DNA of 64,000 nt. It comes from Pseudoips prasinana. Lineage: Eukaryota > Arthropoda > Insecta > Lepidoptera > Nolidae. Below the pieces are notes generated by a model, which saw only the letters and a program-made list of their open reading frames with translations, made no database searches and had not been told where the DNA came from. The translations under genes were made by a program, and so were the position numbers. The stretch spans positions 7,006,001 through 7,070,000 of the forward strand of contig OX621243.1 in the NCBI GenBank assembly GCA_951640165.1. The letters run 5' to 3'. Shown here piece by piece: positions 10,852-22,624 of the stretch; the stretch's first letter is position 1; each line of letters starts with the position of its first letter.

Positions 10852-10978
10852 GTACACACGGCTACACAGTAAGCTATACATTTCCACTATTTGCTGACCT
10901 CTCATTGTATGGAAATCCTATACAATGTGGGATCAGCTTATACTGGAAATGTATAACTCGATATGTGGCCGTGTGTAC
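10852..10978. repeat. 127-bp imperfect hairpin
   Basis: GTACACACGGCTACA at the left pairs imperfectly with TGTGGCCGTGTGTAC at the right, ATACATTTCCA with TGGAAATGTAT, and CATTGTATGGA with TATACAATG next to a short loop. Arms of about 60 bp pair over most of their length. It may be a small MITE remnant. A structured RNA is possible but not supported by anything else. Confidence 0.55.
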
Positions 10979-11037
10979 GAGAGAGACTGTATCTATGTTT
11001 ACGCATATATCTCCGTAAAGATGAGTCATATGATCGC

Positions 11038-11228
11038 ACGTTTAACGCAGTGGTTAAGACAGTCATCTCACCGCTTCGTGTCCCAGGGTCGATACCCGCG
11101 CAAGAAATCTCTCAGAACAAGAGACTCAGAACAACAATTTATGTGCGTCAATTATATGTTTGTAAAGTACCCCGTGACACAGGGATTTATTTCACTAGTG
11201 CGGGCGTTGTCTAGAAAAATAAGACGGA
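11038..11228 (+). mobile_element. SINE-D (tRNA-headed SINE)
   Basis: The head has a degenerate A box (TTTAACGCAGTGGTTAAGAC) and a B box-like GGTCGATACCCG. The body TCAATTATATGTTTGTAAAG with the CGTGACACAGGGATT block is shared with 34021-34207, 53955-54060 and, on the other strand, 59487-59670. The internal pol III boxes identify a tRNA-derived SINE. It is non-coding. Confidence 0.65.
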
Positions 11229-11235
11229 AGACATT

Positions 11236-12128
11236 TTAACTCTGAATATTATATTTAGATAATTTTCGTTCTATTTAGCAGGTGCGTTATAGTTCGTTTT
11301 GTGCGATAAGAACTCGTAAATAAATATAAATAAATAAATAGAATAAAAATATTATGTAATATATATATTTAATAAATACTTTTCCGTTATTCCTATATTT
11401 AAATCGACCACAACTATTTTAATCACATCACGGCTTATTAATTCTAATAATACATTTTATTGCAAGCTATGTTGGATTTTATAACTCTATAAATAACGTT
11501 GTTAATCGCTTTGTCAGTAACAGCTGGCATAAGCCATTTTAATACAAATGAAAACAATTCATAATAATTTAAAACAAAATATTAGTATGTTGATACGTTT
11601 TAGACACATCATAATATGTGATTGGGCGATCGTTAATCTACAAATCTTTACTCTAAGTAATTACTGCATAATCATAATCATAATCTTTATTTTTGTAAAC
11701 ATAGGTATAGGTACAATAGAAGATAATAAATAGAAATACATATTCGCTATGTTTTGCCAATAGAAGGCGTACAAAATAATTTAAGCTTAAACTAAATAAT
11801 ATATAATAAAAAATGTCAAATATCTTAAACTAACTAACAAAAAAATTGATAATTGTCAATTATAATACCTTAATTTAAACAGTCAATATAATAAATAGTA
11901 CGTGGACAATAGTGCAGGTTTCAATTTCAACTTAAACAGTAATGGTCTAATCATTAAGTCAGTACCTTCTGCGTATCATTAATAAACTCAGTAATCTAGT
12001 AATAACATTTGTCTGTAAGGAATTTAAACAAACTCTTTTTACATGATTTTATACAATCCAGGCTTCTTTGCAATTCTTATATTCAATCTTTATCTATATA
12101 ATAATTCTGAAAGCGGTAAATATAAATG
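11236..12128. other. No recognisable gene
   Basis: Very AT-rich. The run of CATAATCATAATC and CTTTATTTTTGTAAACA at 11665-11700 resembles a minus-strand LINE 3' end, but there is no coding remnant. Confidence 0.35.
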
Positions 12129-12129
12129 T

Positions 12130-12285
12130 TGGCTGTGTGGTGACGGCCGCAAATATGAGAATATCATCACCCCATCTTATCACCTGGCGGTCGCAGAAGT
12201 TCACCCGAGGGAATTTCTACCAGAAGACGGGCCGCAGCTTCTTTCTGAGTACTATGACCATCATACTACTACTACAAACTTGTAA
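12130..12285 (+). repeat. Truncated short RTE-derived composite element
   Basis: It contains the TGTGTGGTGACGGC head, the CACCCCATCTTATC block and the ATTTCTACCAGAAGACGGG segment, and stops in a CTACTACTACAA run before the RTE 3' end. It matches 2684-2940 over the first 150 bp. Confidence 0.6.
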
Positions 12286-12289
12286 TACC

Positions 12290-13150
12290 TTGTTTATGAA
12301 CAACTGTTATGGAAGAGCGGAGTCTCTTAACACAGGCAAAGATATAAATAAAACTCTTCAACGTACGCAAAGAAGTCATAAATAGGTGTACTATGTGCCT
12401 GTCTCTGCAGTGTTGGTGTCATCATTTATTAAAAAAAGAAAAATAAAAATAATATATTATTTTTACTTTTATTATTCAATAATGACAGAAAAAACGCCTC
12501 GTTATTTAACTATCCAACGGACGCTATGCTTGTAGGTTACGTTCATGACAGGTACTGTAATAAAGATATTGTTATTCTCATTATTATTATTCTATAGGTG
12601 TCAAATAGAAATACGGATAAAATGGCGGATATTCACGCTATCGTATGACTGATAGACCAGGTAATTCAAAGTTTTTGATTTCAATATAAACATAATGTCT
12701 AAGATTACACTTGTACTTATTGATAATACTAATTGTAAATACCCGATCAAGTTTACTTTATTTATGCTAGAGTTATGTTATTACTTATTACTGTCAGCTT
12801 CATATTATTAAATCGTTTAGTTGGTCTATTTGGCTTGAGTTGAGCTTATTTATTGCAACTCAACAGATTTCATTCCATATTCTATCAAATAGCGAATCAA
12901 ATCACAAGCGGAAAATGTCGCAGGGTTAATTTTTATTGGCTATGAATCATTTTCTATTCTGTTTAAATGTGTTATAGATATAGTTTGTCTAGAATACTAA
13001 CGTATTTTAGCAGTTATAAGTGGCTATAATACTAATTTCATTTTACGAGATATAAGGTTTACGATGCTAATCAAAATTTTATGACTAATAGGTGTTAATG
13101 TAATTTTATTGTTGGATTGAAAGCTCTCGAGACTTGAATACCATTTGATG
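12290..13150. other. No recognisable feature
   Basis: AT-rich spacer without convincing ORFs or repeats shared in the window. Confidence 0.45.
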
Positions 13151-13159
13151 ATATACTCT

Positions 13160-13372
13160 CGTACTAGTACTAGTAATATTCACGCAAAATTTGAAGTAAA
13201 TCCATGCGGTACTTTTTGAGTTTATTCCGGACATACATACAGAGCAAAATTCTAAAAACTATATTTTTGGCTTCGATATCGATTGTAGATCCCGCCCCAA
13301 GCATCCATTTAAAAAAATATTCAATGTACAGTTTTGACTTTCCTACGATTTTATTATATGCATAATTTTTTT
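13160..13372 (+). repeat. AGCTGTGCCC-family repeat, 3' two thirds
   Basis: From AATATTCACGCAAAATTTGA to TTTTATTATATGCATAAT it matches the copies at 22625-22942 and 26907-27228 (shared blocks CGGACATACATAC and TCGATATCGATTGTAGATC). The GTGCCCC end is missing. Confidence 0.55.
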
Positions 13373-13379
13373 TTTAATT

Positions 13380-13795
13380 TATATACAGCTAGCCTAAACT
13401 AAAAGGCGAGCGGGGTCTGAAGCTATCCAGCAAATAAGACTACAAACTAAGTAACCCATGCAGATGGCACCCCTTCTCGCGTATGGGGTTCGAACCTCGG
13501 CTCTGGGTAGTAACTGAAGTGGAGGTGTACTAGAGGGTCGCGTTTTAGGGCCTGCCTTTTTTTGCAACTGTCACTCTATGTTAGCGCGAGAGAGGCGGGA
13601 CATTCCAACGATATGAATGTATACTTAGGGTCATTGAGGGTGTGCCGGCAGTGCCACGTGGTGGCGTCACTGAGAGTTTGATCTCCCCGCGTGCGTACAG
13701 TCTATTACAATACTAACATGTACCTATTATTAATTAGATAGTCTTGATTACATATATTGTCATTTATTTATTTAAACTTTAACACAAATAATATT
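13380..13795. other. Unassigned, locally GC-richer segment
   Basis: At 13385-13520 a GGGGTTCGAACCTCGG motif resembles a tRNA B box on either strand and may be a decayed SINE head. The rest (13560-13710) has no ORF and no partner in the window. Confidence 0.25.
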
Positions 13796-13933
13796 GTACA
13801 GACGCCAGCACATCAAGCTACTTCAATCTGCCTTTCCCCAATTGAAAGTGAACCTTACACTTAAGTGATAAAGTTATAAATGTATCAAAGAAATTTGACA
13901 GATTGGAGTAGCTGGATGTGTAGGCTTCTGTAC
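13796..13933. mobile_element. MITE-like element B, copy 1
   Basis: The ends are GTACAGACGCCAGCACATCA and GGATGTGTAGGCTTCTGTAC, an imperfect terminal inverted repeat of about 36 bp that also contains CAATCTGCC and its complement. A second copy of the same length class is at 38014-38154. It has no ORF, so it is a non-autonomous element. Confidence 0.7.
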
Positions 13934-14375
13934 ATAGGCGGATTTAATGCCATAATTTTGAAATAAATTAAATTTTGATATTTTTTTACCTTTCATATTT
14001 TGTTCGAAATATATTTAAAACAATGAAGATAAATGGTCTATGGACTAAAAAGGAACCCTTATTATGCGATAAATTTTTCCGTCTGCCTGTACTAATGGTA
14101 TATTTAGCAATTACTACTAATGCTATCAATATAAAATTAAGAATTGTTTTTAGTGTCGTTTACGTAACATTATAAAATTATTGTAACATTATTAATTATT
14201 AAGAAAATCAGCTGTAATACGGAACACAAGTGTGAGTTTTTGTTCAACTGTACATTTCAAAACGTGACAATAACCATCGTTGTTTAAGTTTAGTTTATAA
14301 AACTAAAACACTTGTAATTATTTCATGAATAATAATGTAAGCATTTCAGAATAATAGGAATAAATAAATCTCTTG
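13934..14375. other. No recognisable feature
   Basis: AT-rich. A 66-codon open frame at 13975-14175 shows no motif. Confidence 0.45.
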
Positions 14376-14440
14376 GGGCAACTATCACAGTGCCATCTGA
14401 TTCCAAACTAGGCAGAGCCATTAATATGGCAACCAGTCGA
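14376..14440 (-). repeat. SINE 3' module fragment
   Basis: On the minus strand it reads GCTCTGCCTAGTTTGGAATC followed by AGATGGCACTGTGAT, the shared SINE 3' module. Confidence 0.5.
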
Positions 14441-14464
14441 ATTTTTTTTGTCTTCTCTCACAGT

Positions 14465-14655
14465 AAACATAATCAAAACAAACAATAACTTAATACAAGC
14501 TAGCTAAATGTCACTACCATTATAAAATAAATTGTATAAATGTTTTAACATTCCGTGTGCCTAAATATCTGTAATAAGTAACTAGAAATAATAACTGTAT
14601 TACTACAAACATGTTCTGACTATTTACAAGCGCTTTTTTAAAGTCTACGTGAAAA
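14465..14655 (+). repeat. Dispersed repeat P, copy 2
   Basis: It is collinear with 1385-1636 but without the palindrome. It shares ATTATAAAATAAAT, CCGTGTGCCTAAATATCT and the ending GACTATTTACAAGCGCTT. It serves as the reference for the unduplicated state. Confidence 0.65.
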
Positions 14656-15284
14656 AAGAAAACAGTAAGCCCTTCATGAGACCGAGACCTACTGGGTAGC
14701 GTATAAACTTGGGAAGCTTCAACGATGCTACCATTTAAACAACACTTAAATGAGGTAGAGCATATTAATATTACGTTCATATTTTATTATGTTGATGTTG
14801 TGGACCACGATGTGAGTAAGGTCGCTATGGCTCATCGGTGAGCGAGAGAAGGTCAGCAACCCGTGTCTAAAGCCGTGTATGTTAAAAGGATCATATTCTA
14901 CGGTAACTCCTAAAGTTATATGTAAATGTTACGTGTTGTTTATATTTTTACTTACACTTACTTCAGACGTAGAGGGCCGAATTCCATAAAGTAATATTAT
15001 GATTTACTGGATGAATAGTAGAACTTACCTGTAACAATAAGACATAACATCATTAGTAATTATAATATTGAATTAGGTTTATATTAACTTAAGATAATAT
15101 GAATACAAATAAAAAGAACATATTATGAAATTGATAATTTCATTTCTTTTGAAGTCATCGATCATAACCAGTTGCTCTCAGCGCACCAGAATATGTTTTA
15201 CGTGACCGCCAATATGTTTTAATTTTATTTAGCGTATCCCTACATGAGAGGGCAGATCTAACCATTGGTTTTAATTCGTTAGTA
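14656..15284. other. No recognisable feature
   Basis: No gene or repeat can be supported. Confidence 0.45.
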
Positions 15285-15341
15285 AAGAGGCCTACTGGGC
15301 GGTTTCAACAACTCCGGTACTGCCCATCCGATTAAGTAAAT
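15285..15341 (+). repeat. 5S-like SINE 3' fragment
   Basis: GAGGCCTACTGGGCGGTTTC, AACAACTC and TGCCCATCCGATTAAGTAA match the 3' body and tail of the 5S-headed SINE (compare 43255-43320). Confidence 0.55.
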
Positions 15342-17294
15342 AACTGTATATACATAGAGGTATCATCTATCGGTAGAAGATAAAATGGTTTAATACTTTT
15401 ACGACTACTAAAACACCAATCAAATCACCCATTATCGCTACCTCATGTCGATACAAAAATAATCGAGAATGATCGCGTGCATCTTACCACCCGTAATCGA
15501 TTGCATCGAATGTGGGTCAACACAAATTGAAAGACAGTATGACACGTAACTTGGTGTCTTCCTGTTGCTACCGAAATGTATCGCCGGAAGAAAATGGAAT
15601 ATTCATGAACGTATAACTCTACTCTTAGCTTTGAACTATAATTGATATATTTTATATGAACGCTGGAATGGAAACCAGTATAAACCACGCAAACTTCAGT
15701 AAATTGTTAGATTAAACTAATGGGTTAACATTAATTCAAGAAAGACAAATATTTATACATATATTTAATTTAATAGTAATGAAATTTAAATGGGCTGATA
15801 ATACTGGTAACTCTGTGAATGTCTTGGGTAACACTTAGAAATCTTCTAAAAAGTATAATTGGCATGGTTCATGCCGTCGCGTCGTGCGTATAGATGATCA
15901 CTTGGAAAGTCAAAGGCATTGGATAGGGTAAATGTGTGCAAATACGTTTTTCTTACTATACTAAAAAATGTAAACAATAGCAAAGTTAATTTTAGTTTAT
16001 TTTTTAGCTAATGAACAAAGCGACGATTTAGTATGTACCCCCCCTACTAGATATTAAATTGCTGTAAAATACCCTTGTAATTTTACAGCAAATTGCAGCC
16101 CAAACTTTTGGTTCTTTTATAAGCTGAGTCTAACTTTTCTTTGACGACTGATATAGTTCTTTCCTGATTGTACAACTACGAAACCGCTGAATCGAAATTC
16201 TTCAAATTTGACATGGTGTTATTGACCTTACTCGTGAGTGCATATATAATAATCGGACACTACACGGAGGAATAATCATAAAAAAAAAACAAATGTCCCA
16301 GTGAAACTGATATAAAAGTATATAAACATATGCTTAATTACACTCAGCTCAATAAACAGCAGAATGCCTGGTTTTAAATTTAAAATTATCGAATTTTTTC
16401 CATCTTCAATTAATGCATGTTACCGATTTTAGTGGAAAAGAATAGCCTTAAAATTGATATTAAGATCAACGTATATAAATAACATGAGTTACCCGTTGCA
16501 GTAATAAATATGTTAACACCATCAGTTATTATGATGACAATGATTTACAATTAACTTTTATGATTAAATAATATTATTTAATGAGACAACAATTATGGTC
16601 AAATCATATTATAATTTAGTCAATATTGCTATGGCCATTGAAATATTAAAAAAACAACCATTAAAGTCAATATTTTTGACAGACTACTTTCAGTTTGTCG
16701 GTATGAGTAAAGATTAAAACCTTAAATTTTCCTATCTTTCAACTTAACTAAGATTCTAAATTAGATATTAACAAGCTACTTGACAATCTAGATAATTTTA
16801 GTATTATGAGATTTTCTCCTAGTATGTCTGAAGTGAATACTTACAAAAGTACTTTAACTAATGTTAATTTTTATAAACTTCACACTTAAGTAACAAATGT
16901 ACATATATATAAATAAACATATTTATAACAAATACGCAATAAAACGTAAGGCCGAATCTATTTGCGAATACGGTTAAGTTATAAAATATCTGTCCTTTCA
17001 ATATCTTCGTAACCATGCCAAGGAGGATGTTCTCATCTACGCCATACATAACTTGTACATATATGTAGGCATGTATGTAGGTACATTAGTACTTATTTAT
17101 TACCTAATATCATTGTGGGAAGGTACATGTTACTGCTAGTGTAGTAGGTGGTGTGGACGTTACTTAGCTAAGCTGTAGATTAAGGGTGGATCCCGTTAAA
17201 GTGCCCAATTTAATAGTCTATAAGATTTTATATGGTAAATGTGCACAATCATATTTTAATGTGCACAATTTGTATTCTAATAATTTTTACGTAG
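15342..17294. other. No recognisable gene or repeat
   Basis: Two kilobases of AT-rich DNA. Short open frames such as 15443-15688 (-) carry no motif. Confidence 0.4.
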
Positions 17295-17299
17295 CAATT

Positions 17300-17441
17300 A
17301 AGAATAAGGTAGACCGACGTTCTTGCAAGGGTCGCGGGAAGCCGTTGGATGCGGTAAGCGCAGGACCGACTATTGTGGAGATCCTTGGGGAAGGCCCTTG
17401 TCCAGCAGTGGACGTCTTTCAGCTGATATGATAATAATAAT
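17300..17441 (+). mobile_element. 5'-truncated RTE LINE 3' end
   Basis: It has the C-terminal coding end of RTE (GGGTCGCGGGAAGCCGTTGG, then GGCCCTTGTCCAGCAGTGG) followed by a stop region and the tail GCTGATATGATAATAATAA. Only about the last 40 codons of the LINE are represented. Confidence 0.7.
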
Positions 17442-17453
17442 TCAGTATTAATT

Positions 17454-17489
17454 CTGTAGCGAGTGTTCTTAATAGAACACTCGCTACAG
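17454..17489. repeat. Perfect inverted repeat, 16-bp arms, 4-bp loop
   Basis: CTGTAGCGAGTGTTCT is followed by TAAT and its exact reverse complement. It lies directly behind the RTE tail. Confidence 0.85.
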
Positions 17490-17898
17490 TGGAGCTCCGC
17501 AAGTGCGTAGCCGTTACCATTTTTTTTTTTAGGTTGGTATATGAAGCTCTACTTAGCGGGACTTCTGTTTTGGCATAGACACGGGCTATGGGGACTACAC
17601 TAATTTAGTTATTTAGAAAGCTTGTTTCGCTCCTAAAGTATCTGTATATATAAAGCAGTTGCAGCAGGCAGTTTTTAATATAACTAGTATTGAGGTTTAA
17701 TTGCAATTTGGTTTCAGACATTTACTTAAGTGTTCTCCTGATATGAGCGAATGTAATTAGAAATACGCATAAGTGCAAAACTGCAAAATTCAGCTGTTTA
17801 ATAGTCTTGTTTAGCACTTAAACTAGCACGCTAATAATATTAAGTATAAATGCCTTGTGAATTTGCACATTAACTGATTTAGCGGTAATATGTCCAAC
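17490..17898. other. No recognisable feature
   Basis: A poly-T of about 12 lies at 17520. Otherwise nothing is recognised. Confidence 0.45.
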
Positions 17899-18057
17899 TA
17901 ATGATGATACCCTAAACCGGCGAGCATGTATGAAGAATATAATGTCAGTAAACGAAGCGTAAGAGGTATGCCAGGATCGTGACAAATGGAAGTCCGTTGT
18001 CTCTGCCTACCCCTCTGGGAAACAGGCGTGAGTCTTTGTATGTATGTAATGATGATA
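17899..18057 (+). mobile_element. 5'-truncated RTE-2 LINE end with target-site duplication
   Basis: The body 17910-18046 encodes the C-terminus of a second RTE-like lineage (blocks RACMKNI, WKSVVSAYPSGKQA) and ends with a (TATG)n tail. It is flanked by the perfect 11-bp repeat TAATGATGATA (17899-17909 and 18047-18057), the hallmark of target-primed insertion. The repeat is simple in sequence, so chance cannot be fully excluded. Confidence 0.65.
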
Positions 18058-18217
18058 ATAGGTAGTCAGCCGAAATTGGAAACCGAAACCGAATATTTCT
18101 CCTCCCTCGAGGCAAACTCTGTCGCACAGCCACGTCCTTTCTACTTCGTATCCCTTCTCACACTTCTCAGCAGATCTCATCTTAACTTAAAACAAGATAA
18201 GTGTAGCTAAGGTAACC

Positions 18218-18400
18218 TGACTGCTAAGCCTGAGGTCGTGGGTTCGATCCCCACCCAGGACTAATTTTAGTGTGATGAGCGCGATTATTTGTTTTGTGTC
18301 TGGATGTAATTTATGTAAAATAAATATGTAATTAGAAATATTATATAAATATGGGATCAGATGGCAGTGTGAAAATGTGACAATATTTATTTTATTTATT
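18218..18400 (+). mobile_element. SINE-C, partial copy
   Basis: The B box GTGGGTTCGATCCCCACC is intact and followed by TGTGATGAGCGCGATTATTT and GTGTCTGGATGTAATTTATG. The 3' module (GATCAGATGGCAGTGT) is shortened. The A box side is degenerate. Confidence 0.6.
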
Positions 18401-19465
18401 TATCAAAGTTTCCTTCTTGACAGAATCTGCAGATTATGCTGTCGGCTAAGTTTAGGTTGAATATGTGCTTTTTCAGGTTGCAGTGCCCCGTGGGGTTCTA
18501 AATTACTGCACATGTTTGGTAGTTCACGTTTCAGTTCTAGTAATAATTTCGTCAATTTTTTATTGTAGCTCTTTAGCGCGGTAGTTTTAGACGGAAAATA
18601 TCTGAGGACTTGTTATTGAGTAGTAAGGCGAAAAACTTACATACTCGTACATACAGTCGAATACGCGTCGACAGAATCGCGGGTGACAACTAGCTTACCG
18701 TATAAATGATCAAATGATCATGCATACGTCGAATTTGAGAAGAAGTGTTCTACGTACGGATAAATACTTATTGGAAATCCTTGCACGGGAATCCCACGCC
18801 AAGACGCTAATTAATTCTTACTTACATATATAATAATCATGTTATAACAGACATACACATATATTTAGTTACCTAGACATATGTGTGCAATGAACAATCC
18901 TATGTTTAAACAACATATTGTATACATATATGTGCGTGGATATATAATAGATAAACAGCGGCACACATACCTACATACGTGTCATATTTATTAGCACCAG
19001 ACCGATACCTCGGCCTTTGCTAACTCGTTGCAATTATCACATCTGAAATAGGCCAGCATTTGCTAGCGCTCTGTCTAAATTGAACGAGAGATTAGAATAT
19101 GAGAATAGTAAGAATATTATGTTGTGTGTTGTAGTTTATTCTGTAAGGCACGTATTTTAAGATAAAACTATGTTCGGAGCGGTGTTAAACTTCAATTTAA
19201 GAAGCTAATTCGTTCATGTTTAAGAGTTCTTCCTAATGCAAGGCCTGTTTTACTCTCCGCGCAAATTTGTAAAACATAGGGGAGTTATTTCCTCCTTAAA
19301 AACTAATCATATGATATATTTATTCAATGACTAAAGAACAATAAAATAAGCCATAATTATACGCCACCCAGTGGGTTTCTGACATGGCTTACGACTGTAG
19401 ACTCCAACCAAGACTGACAGCTTAACGCGCTTTCCGAAGCACGTAGACGCTCAGAAATATAATAT
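18401..19465. other. No recognisable feature
   Basis: AT-rich spacer with no gene or shared repeat. Confidence 0.45.
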
Positions 19466-19582
19466 ACTAGCTGTGCCCCGCGGTTTCACCCGCGTTAAAG
19501 TTGTTTTGGCGTAAAAGAGTCACAAAAATACATCCATACGTCAATACTCACAAGCTTTCGCATTTATAATATTAGTAGGATG
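19466..19582 (+). repeat. AGCTGTGCCC-family repeat, short copy
   Basis: It starts ACTAGCTGTGCCCCGCGG and ends TTTATAATATTAGTAGGATG, the alternative end of this family. Confidence 0.6.
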
Positions 19583-19808
19583 TCTACCTCTAGCGGTTTT
19601 GGCAATGCACGCCGGAATAGCTCCCAGATGGTAGATTTTTCCTACTTACTCGACACTTATCGTTATATTTTAGACAATCCATAAAATATCTTTATAAGTC
19701 GTAGCCTATGTGTTATACTGAAAGCTATACTATTGTAAAGTTTCATTAAAATCCATTAATTAATCCATCCAAACTTACAAACTTTCGCGTTTATAATATT
19801 AGTAGAAT
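19583..19808 (+). repeat. AGCTGTGCCC-family repeat, 3' part of a second copy
   Basis: It lies directly behind the previous copy and ends with the same AATATTAGTAGAATG block. Its interior (ATCCATTAATTAATCCATCC and similar) is family-like. The pair may be a tandem insertion or one long copy with a duplicated end. Confidence 0.45.
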
Positions 19809-20980
19809 GCAAGCCACTGTAGGGAACTCTATACAATGACCGTGTACTTATATGCTTAACCTCACCGGACTGGCGAGAGGTAGGTAGTAGTTATTAGTGC
19901 TATGGCTATGAACGAAACAACGTTAAAATATAAATAATAAAACCAAACGTTAATCTAATAAAGAAATATAGATCAATAAAAACCAATAAATATATATCAA
20001 ATATTTGCACAGTTATTTAGTTTTTTATCACGCTAGACTGAACCAAATTCATAAACAATAACTTACGTTGAATTAAAAATTAAAAACCAACCAACTGCAA
20101 ATCGTGTCTAGCTGTATTTTGGTTCCATACATGTAACAATGTAGCAGGATTTGAAGGATACTAAACAAAGTAGTTGTTCATTATTTATCTCTCGTTTGTG
20201 GTAGCATTCTAAAGCCAAAAGTTTTCAGAAACTTATTTAGCTTTAATCAGTTCCAGAGTTAAGTGATACCAATGTCGTATATGTCATTGAATTAAACCAC
20301 TCAATTTGAGTCATAATACCAACGTAATTCCTAATGAATTAATTATACCTTTTGTTTTAAAAAAAATGTCTTTATATAACCTATTGTGAAGTATTAAACT
20401 ACATATGTTATTGTTTGTTTTTATAGTATGTATTTATTTAGTTTTGTTTGTAATTTCTTGTATGTCTATGTCGAATAAATGTATTTATTCTTCTTCTTCT
20501 TTTTATATATAATTAATAATAAATAAATATAATATATTTATTTAATATAATTGATATTTACTTTCTTTTACTCTTCATAATATTGAGGTTGTTAGCTATT
20601 ATCTTAATAAAAATTCCATGGCCGTAGATTCTCTTTTACGATGCTGTATTAAAGTGGGACGTTTAATCCTAAATTACTCTTTAAAGTGGATTTAAAGTGT
20701 TATCATTTAGAATTATTTTGATATTACGAGGCTTTTAAATTAAACATTTTATAATAATGTACCGATTACCGCGAGCTTTACCTATTATGGTTTGTAATAT
20801 CTAACCCAAATATTCTATTAATGTTTAAATATTCGTTTTATAATTATTAAAAGAAAATGTTTTGTCAACATTCAATATTTCAATCATATTTAATACTTTC
20901 CACAATGAAACATATTAAACCAAAACAGACGTCAATAATTAATCATTTTATAAAATTCAATCAGCTCCAATATACCTATA
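19809..20980. other. No recognisable gene
   Basis: AT-rich. At 20455-20505 the sequence GAATAAATGTATTTATTC with a (TTC)n run may be the 3' end of a LINE, without coding remnant. Confidence 0.35.
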
Positions 20981-20983
20981 ATA

Positions 20984-21172
20984 ATAATAATAATAATATC
21001 TGGGGACAATGTCACACAGATCATCCTAGACCCAAACTAAGCAAATCTTGTACTATGGGTACCAGGCGACGATATACATACTTATATAGATAGATAAATA
21101 CTTATATACATAGAAAACACCCATGACTCAGAAACAAATATTCGTGCTCATCACACAAATAGAATTTACAAT
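20984..21172 (-). mobile_element. SINE-B, head-less copy
   Basis: On the minus strand it reads TCTGAGTCATGGGTGTTTTC, TACCCATAGTACAAGATTTG and a (ATT)n tail, matching the body of SINE-B at 29913-30162. The tRNA-like head is truncated. Confidence 0.65.
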
Positions 21173-21251
21173 TTTCAGAATACCTCCAGAACAAAAATTG
21201 GTATTATTACTACATGTAACCAATTTTTTGCTAAAGCTGTCCAGCAGATAT

Positions 21252-21823
21252 AGAGGAAACGCGCTCATAGCTAGATGCTCTTACCGGTCCGTAAGCGGTC
21301 GGCGAGGTTAAGCAACTAGGACGGGTAACTTCGGAGGTCACGTTAAGCTGTCGGTCCCGGTTGTAGTCAAGAGGAAACGCGCTCATAGCTAGATGCTCTT
21401 ACCGGCCCGTAAGCGATCGGCGAGGTTAAGCAACTGGGACGGCTAACTTCGGAGGTCACGTTAAGCTGTCGGTCCCGGTTGTAGTCAAGAGGAAACGCGC
21501 TCATAGCTAGATGCTCTTACCGGCCCGTAAGCGATCGGCGAGGTTAAGCAACTGGGACGGCTAACTTCGGAGGGCACGTTAAGCTGTCGGTCCCGGTTGT
21601 AGTCAAGAGGAAACGCGCTCATAGCTAGATGCTCTTACCGGCCCGTAAGCGATCGGCAAGGTTAAGCAACTGAGACGGCTAACTTCGGAGGGCACGTTAA
21701 GCTGTCGGTCCCGGTTGTAGTCATTAGACAACAGTCGTTAAGCCATGTCGGAGACCTATTGACCAGCCTGAGCAACTCACACTAGGGTTACCACTACCCA
21801 TACGATAAGCAAGCAAGAGGAAA
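21252..21823 (+). mobile_element. 5S-headed SINE containing a 4 x 118-bp tandem amplification
   Basis: The block 21253-21724 holds four copies of 118 bp (starts 21253, 21371, 21489 and 21607), each with CTCATAGCTAGATGCTC, GAGGTTAAGCAACT and ACGTTAAGCTGTCGGTCCCG. Copies 2 to 4 are nearly identical. After the array a normal single 3' body (CAACAGTCGTTAAGCC, CCATACGATAAGCAAGC) follows. The sequence AGAGGAAA occurs before the head and after the tail, as an 8-bp target duplication would, and is also present at each unit junction. The internal region with the second 5S-like box (AGATGGGTGAC) is missing from all units. Confidence 0.75.
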
Positions 21824-22472
21824 TAACATCTTGGCAGTCACATGTATAATAATCTATAAGGGTTCTGCGTTGTCATAGGATGTATGGAACCCAAAAACAG
21901 ACCATTAAAACACATTGAACGCTCCAAAAATTACATGTCCATGTTGAAATAAAAATGTTTTATTAAAACCAATTTCGACATAACGGACAGAACTATGAAA
22001 GGCCATCAAAGTTAGTCGGGCTTCACCTGACTCCCCCTGTAGGCAGACTCATAGTCAAAAAAGACTACCTAGCTCGTTATGGCAGCAACAGGCAAATTGT
22101 GCCAAGGAAATAACAAATTGACGCTACCATAGTAGATCAATTAATGTCAAGATAAAGTCTTATACAAGATTTAAATTATGAACAAAAAGAAATGAGTGAT
22201 GGTGTTAAAAATAATATGTTTAAAATTTATTCTTGAACTAGGTGAGCCCGCGGCGTTTTCCGCAGCTAGCAACTATCCTAGTCTGTCTGCTAATTTACAA
22301 ATCTCCATTCCAAATACCATCCACATCCATTCAACCATTTCACCGTGAAAGAGTAATAGAAAAACTTCCGCATCTACAAACTAGCTACAAATATGCGTTA
22401 AATAAAAGATAGAAGTAAATAATATACCTAGATTATATTATAAAACAATGACTGCCCCTTTTGATTCGGATG
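21824..22472. other. No recognisable feature
   Basis: No gene or shared repeat is seen. Confidence 0.45.
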
Positions 22473-22615
22473 TGACTGCACGTTTGGTGCAGTGGTTCTG
22501 GTAGTTGCTTCGTTAATACCCCAAAACACTTGTCCTTCGGGTTCTTATTTGTAATAACGCTTTGTGAACTTTATTTTGGTCGTTTGTTCAGTCTCCCGCG
22601 ACACAGGTAAACAAT
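22473..22615 (+). repeat. Possible degenerate SINE-D
   Basis: TTTGGTGCAGTGGTTCTGGT resembles the SINE-D A box, and CCCGCGACACAGG resembles its 3' block. The B box is not recognisable. Confidence 0.3.
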
Positions 22616-22624
22616 TATTTACTA

